Positions 5,456-6,633 of a stretch of 6,633 bases of DNA are shown here, piece after piece. Source of the stretch: Eubacterium sp. UBA3279. Lineage in GTDB: Bacteria; Bacillota; Clostridia; Lachnospirales; Lachnospiraceae. The notes below the pieces were generated by a model. That model made no database searches. It was not told where the DNA came from and worked only from the letters and a program-made list of their open reading frames with translations. Every line of letters starts with the position of its first letter. Positions within the stretch are counted from its first letter, which is position 1. Where the stretch lies: positions 545 through 7,177 of the forward strand of contig DETV01000055.1 in the NCBI GenBank assembly GCA_002361775.1, written 5' to 3'. The translations under genes were made by a program, and so were the position numbers.

Positions 5456-6514
5456 ATGAATGCATTAGATTTTTTGACGAAAACCACTCAGGAAGGGGCA
5501 TCTGACCTTTTTATCGTTGCCGGACGTCCTCTCTCCTATAAAAAAGGAGGAAAGATTACTCTGATCGATGAAGAAAGGGTTATGCCTGCCCAGTCAGAAT
5601 CCCTGATACGGGAAATCTATGAACTGGCCGATCACCGGGATATTTCCCGGCTTTTCCAGTCCGGAGATGATGATTTTTCTTTCGCTGTCAGCGGCTTGTC
5701 CCGTTATCGTGTCAGCGCCTATATACAGCGTGGTTCTCTGGCTGCGGTGATCCGTATTATCACCTTTGAACTTCCGGATCCTGCCGCCCTGGGTATTCCT
5801 TCTTCCATCATTGAACTGGGTTCCCTGAAAAAAGGTCTGGTTCTGGTCACCGGACCGGCGGGAAGCGGTAAATCCACCACCTTAGCCTGTATTATTGACG
5901 CTATCAACCAGACACAGGAAAAACATATTATCACACTGGAAGATCCTCTGGAATTTCTTCACAGGCACAAAAAAAGCATTGTCAGCCAGCGAGAGATCAA
6001 TTCCGACACAGAGAGCTATGTGGTGGCTCTGAGAGCATCCCTTCGCCAAAGTCCTGACGTAATCCTGTTGGGAGAAATGCGGGACTTTGAGACAATTTCC
6101 ATTGCTGTCACTGCCGCCGAAACCGGACATCTGGTACTTTCCACCCTGCACACTCCGGGAGCAGCCAATACCATCGACAGAATTATCGATGTATTTCCTC
6201 CCAATCAGCAGCACCAGATCTCTGTTCAACTGGCTTCTGTTCTTCAGGCAGTCGTTTCTCAACAGTTGATTCCCGGCGCCGATGGAAATTCCATGGAAGT
6301 AGCTTTTGAGTTGATGAATACCACCCCTGCCATCCGAAATATGATCCGTGAAAATAAAATCCACCAGATTGACGGATTAATTTACTCTTCTTCCTCAGAC
6401 ACCATGTTTTCCATGGACAGCAGCCTTCTGGCTCTTTATCGACAGGGAAAAATATCCCAGGCAGAAGCTCTGGCTCATGCCTCCAATCCGGAAATGTTAA
6501 AACGGAAGCTTTAA
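5456..6514 (+). CDS. pilT: PilT, type IV pilus retraction ATPase
   Basis: This 352-residue hexameric AAA-like ATPase of the type II/IV secretion family powers pilus disassembly (twitching, surface attachment, DNA uptake) from the cytoplasmic face. Length matches the PilT family. An N-terminal PAS-like domain (about 1-105) is followed by the RecA-like ATPase core: Walker A GPAGSGKST (133-141), Asp box ITLEDPLEF (159-167), Walker B VILLGEMRD (202-210) and His box GHLVLSTLHT (224-233). The C-terminal AIRNMIRE (292-299) matches the retraction-specific AIRNLIRE motif, which separates PilT from the PilB extension ATPase. All key residues appear intact. It starts 2 bp after the pilin-like gene. No pilB, pilC or prepilin peptidase gene lies in the window, and the terminator directly after pilT suggests a two-gene unit whose partner genes are elsewhere. 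The stop codon is in the terminator loop. Confidence 0.93.
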   Translation: MNALDFLTKTTQEGASDLFIVAGRPLSYKKGGKITLIDEERVMPAQSESLIREIYELADHRDISRLFQSGDDDFSFAVSGLSRYRVSAYIQRGSLAAVIRIITFELPDPAALGIPSSIIELGSLKKGLVLVTGPAGSGKSTTLACIIDAINQTQEKHIITLEDPLEFLHRHKKSIVSQREINSDTESYVVALRASLRQSPDVILLGEMRDFETISIAVTAAETGHLVLSTLHTPGAANTIDRIIDVFPPNQQHQISVQLASVLQAVVSQQLIPGADGNSMEVAFELMNTTPAIRNMIRENKIHQIDGLIYSSSSDTMFSMDSSLLALYRQGKISQAEALAHASNPEMLKRKL

Positions 6515-6527
6515 AAAGCTTCCGTTT
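6500..6527 (+). terminator. Palindromic terminator containing the pilT stop codon
   Basis: AAACGGAAGCTT (6500-6511) and AAGCTTCCGTTT (6516-6527) form a perfect 12-bp stem with a 4-base TAAA loop; the loop contains the pilT TAA. The plus-strand tail TTTCTTC is only moderately T-rich. The minus-strand tail is GTTTTAACATTT, so the element could work in both directions. A ribosome terminating on pilT would cover the 5' arm, so transcription termination here may depend on translation state. Confidence 0.65.
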
Positions 6528-6606
6528 CTTCATAATAACTATATTGATTTTTACTCTTTTTCTTACCGAGCAGATACAGCAGACGGAAAAGAAAATCTCC
6601 GTTAAG
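6511..6606 (-). CDS. Possible 3' end of a convergent gene (partial or broken)
   Basis: The minus strand has an open stretch of about 31 codons ending at TAA (6511-6513) inside the same terminator loop. Its product ends RLLYLLGKKKSKNQYSYYEE then TEAF. The composition and the shared convergent terminator make it look like a protein C-terminus. However, an in-frame TAG at 6607-6609 closes the frame, no start codon follows it, and the window ends 24 bases later. It could be a frameshifted or decayed gene end, or chance. The same register on the plus strand is also open to the window edge, but has no ATG or ribosome site. I assign no function. Confidence 0.2.
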   Translation of the reverse strand, partial: LNGDFLFRLLYLLGKKKSKNQYSYYEETEAF

Positions 6607-6633
6607 CTAGATAAGCTGCCCGATATTCTGAAA

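Noticed and set aside
6544..6633. Plus-strand partial gene starting at TTG after the pilT terminator
   Set aside because: The frame is open to the window edge but has no ATG or ribosome site and starts only 17 bases after the hairpin. The evidence is too thin to call it.

Overview
This window looks like chromosome of an anaerobic Firmicute, most likely a Lachnospiraceae-type clostridium. The evidence is moderate-to-low GC, strong AGGAGG-like ribosome sites, an ER-type (SipW) signal peptidase, a MucBP surface protein, and type IV pilus genes in a Gram-positive setting. The genus cannot be settled from the sequence. I see no tRNA, rRNA, CRISPR array or transposase.

Layout. Positions 1-220 hold about three degenerate ~70-bp tandem units with nested palindromes; they run into the last codons of the first gene and provide its terminator. 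Positions 203-1522 (minus) encode a CNNM/CorC-type (DUF21-CBS-CorC_HlyC) membrane protein of the family linked to Mg2+ export. Positions 1523-1944 are a regulatory gap. Read on the minus strand, this gap holds a sigma-A-like promoter, a 24-codon acidic small ORF with its own ribosome site, and a strong intrinsic terminator starting one base after that ORF's stop codon. This resembles a leader-peptide attenuator for the CNNM gene and is the most interesting item here.

Positions 1945-4882 (minus) form a probable three-gene operon. In transcription order it encodes a MucBP-containing membrane-anchored surface protein, a SipW-like signal peptidase, and an NCS2-family nucleobase (xanthine/uracil-type) permease whose start overlaps the end of the peptidase gene by 14 bp. 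Positions 4941-6514 (plus) are divergent: a small single-pass membrane protein resembling PilX-type accessory pilins, then PilT, the retraction ATPase of type IV pili. PilT's stop codon lies in the loop of a 12-bp palindromic terminator. The last ~105 bases may carry the 3' end of a convergent gene, but with an in-frame stop 32 codons from its end.

How the parts fit. The centre of the window is a cell-surface locus: an exported surface protein beside a signal peptidase that could process it, back to back with a pilin-like protein and the pilus retraction motor. The permease seems to ride on the surface operon, with no purine riboswitch directly in front of it. The Mg2+-related gene is a separate unit with its own leader.
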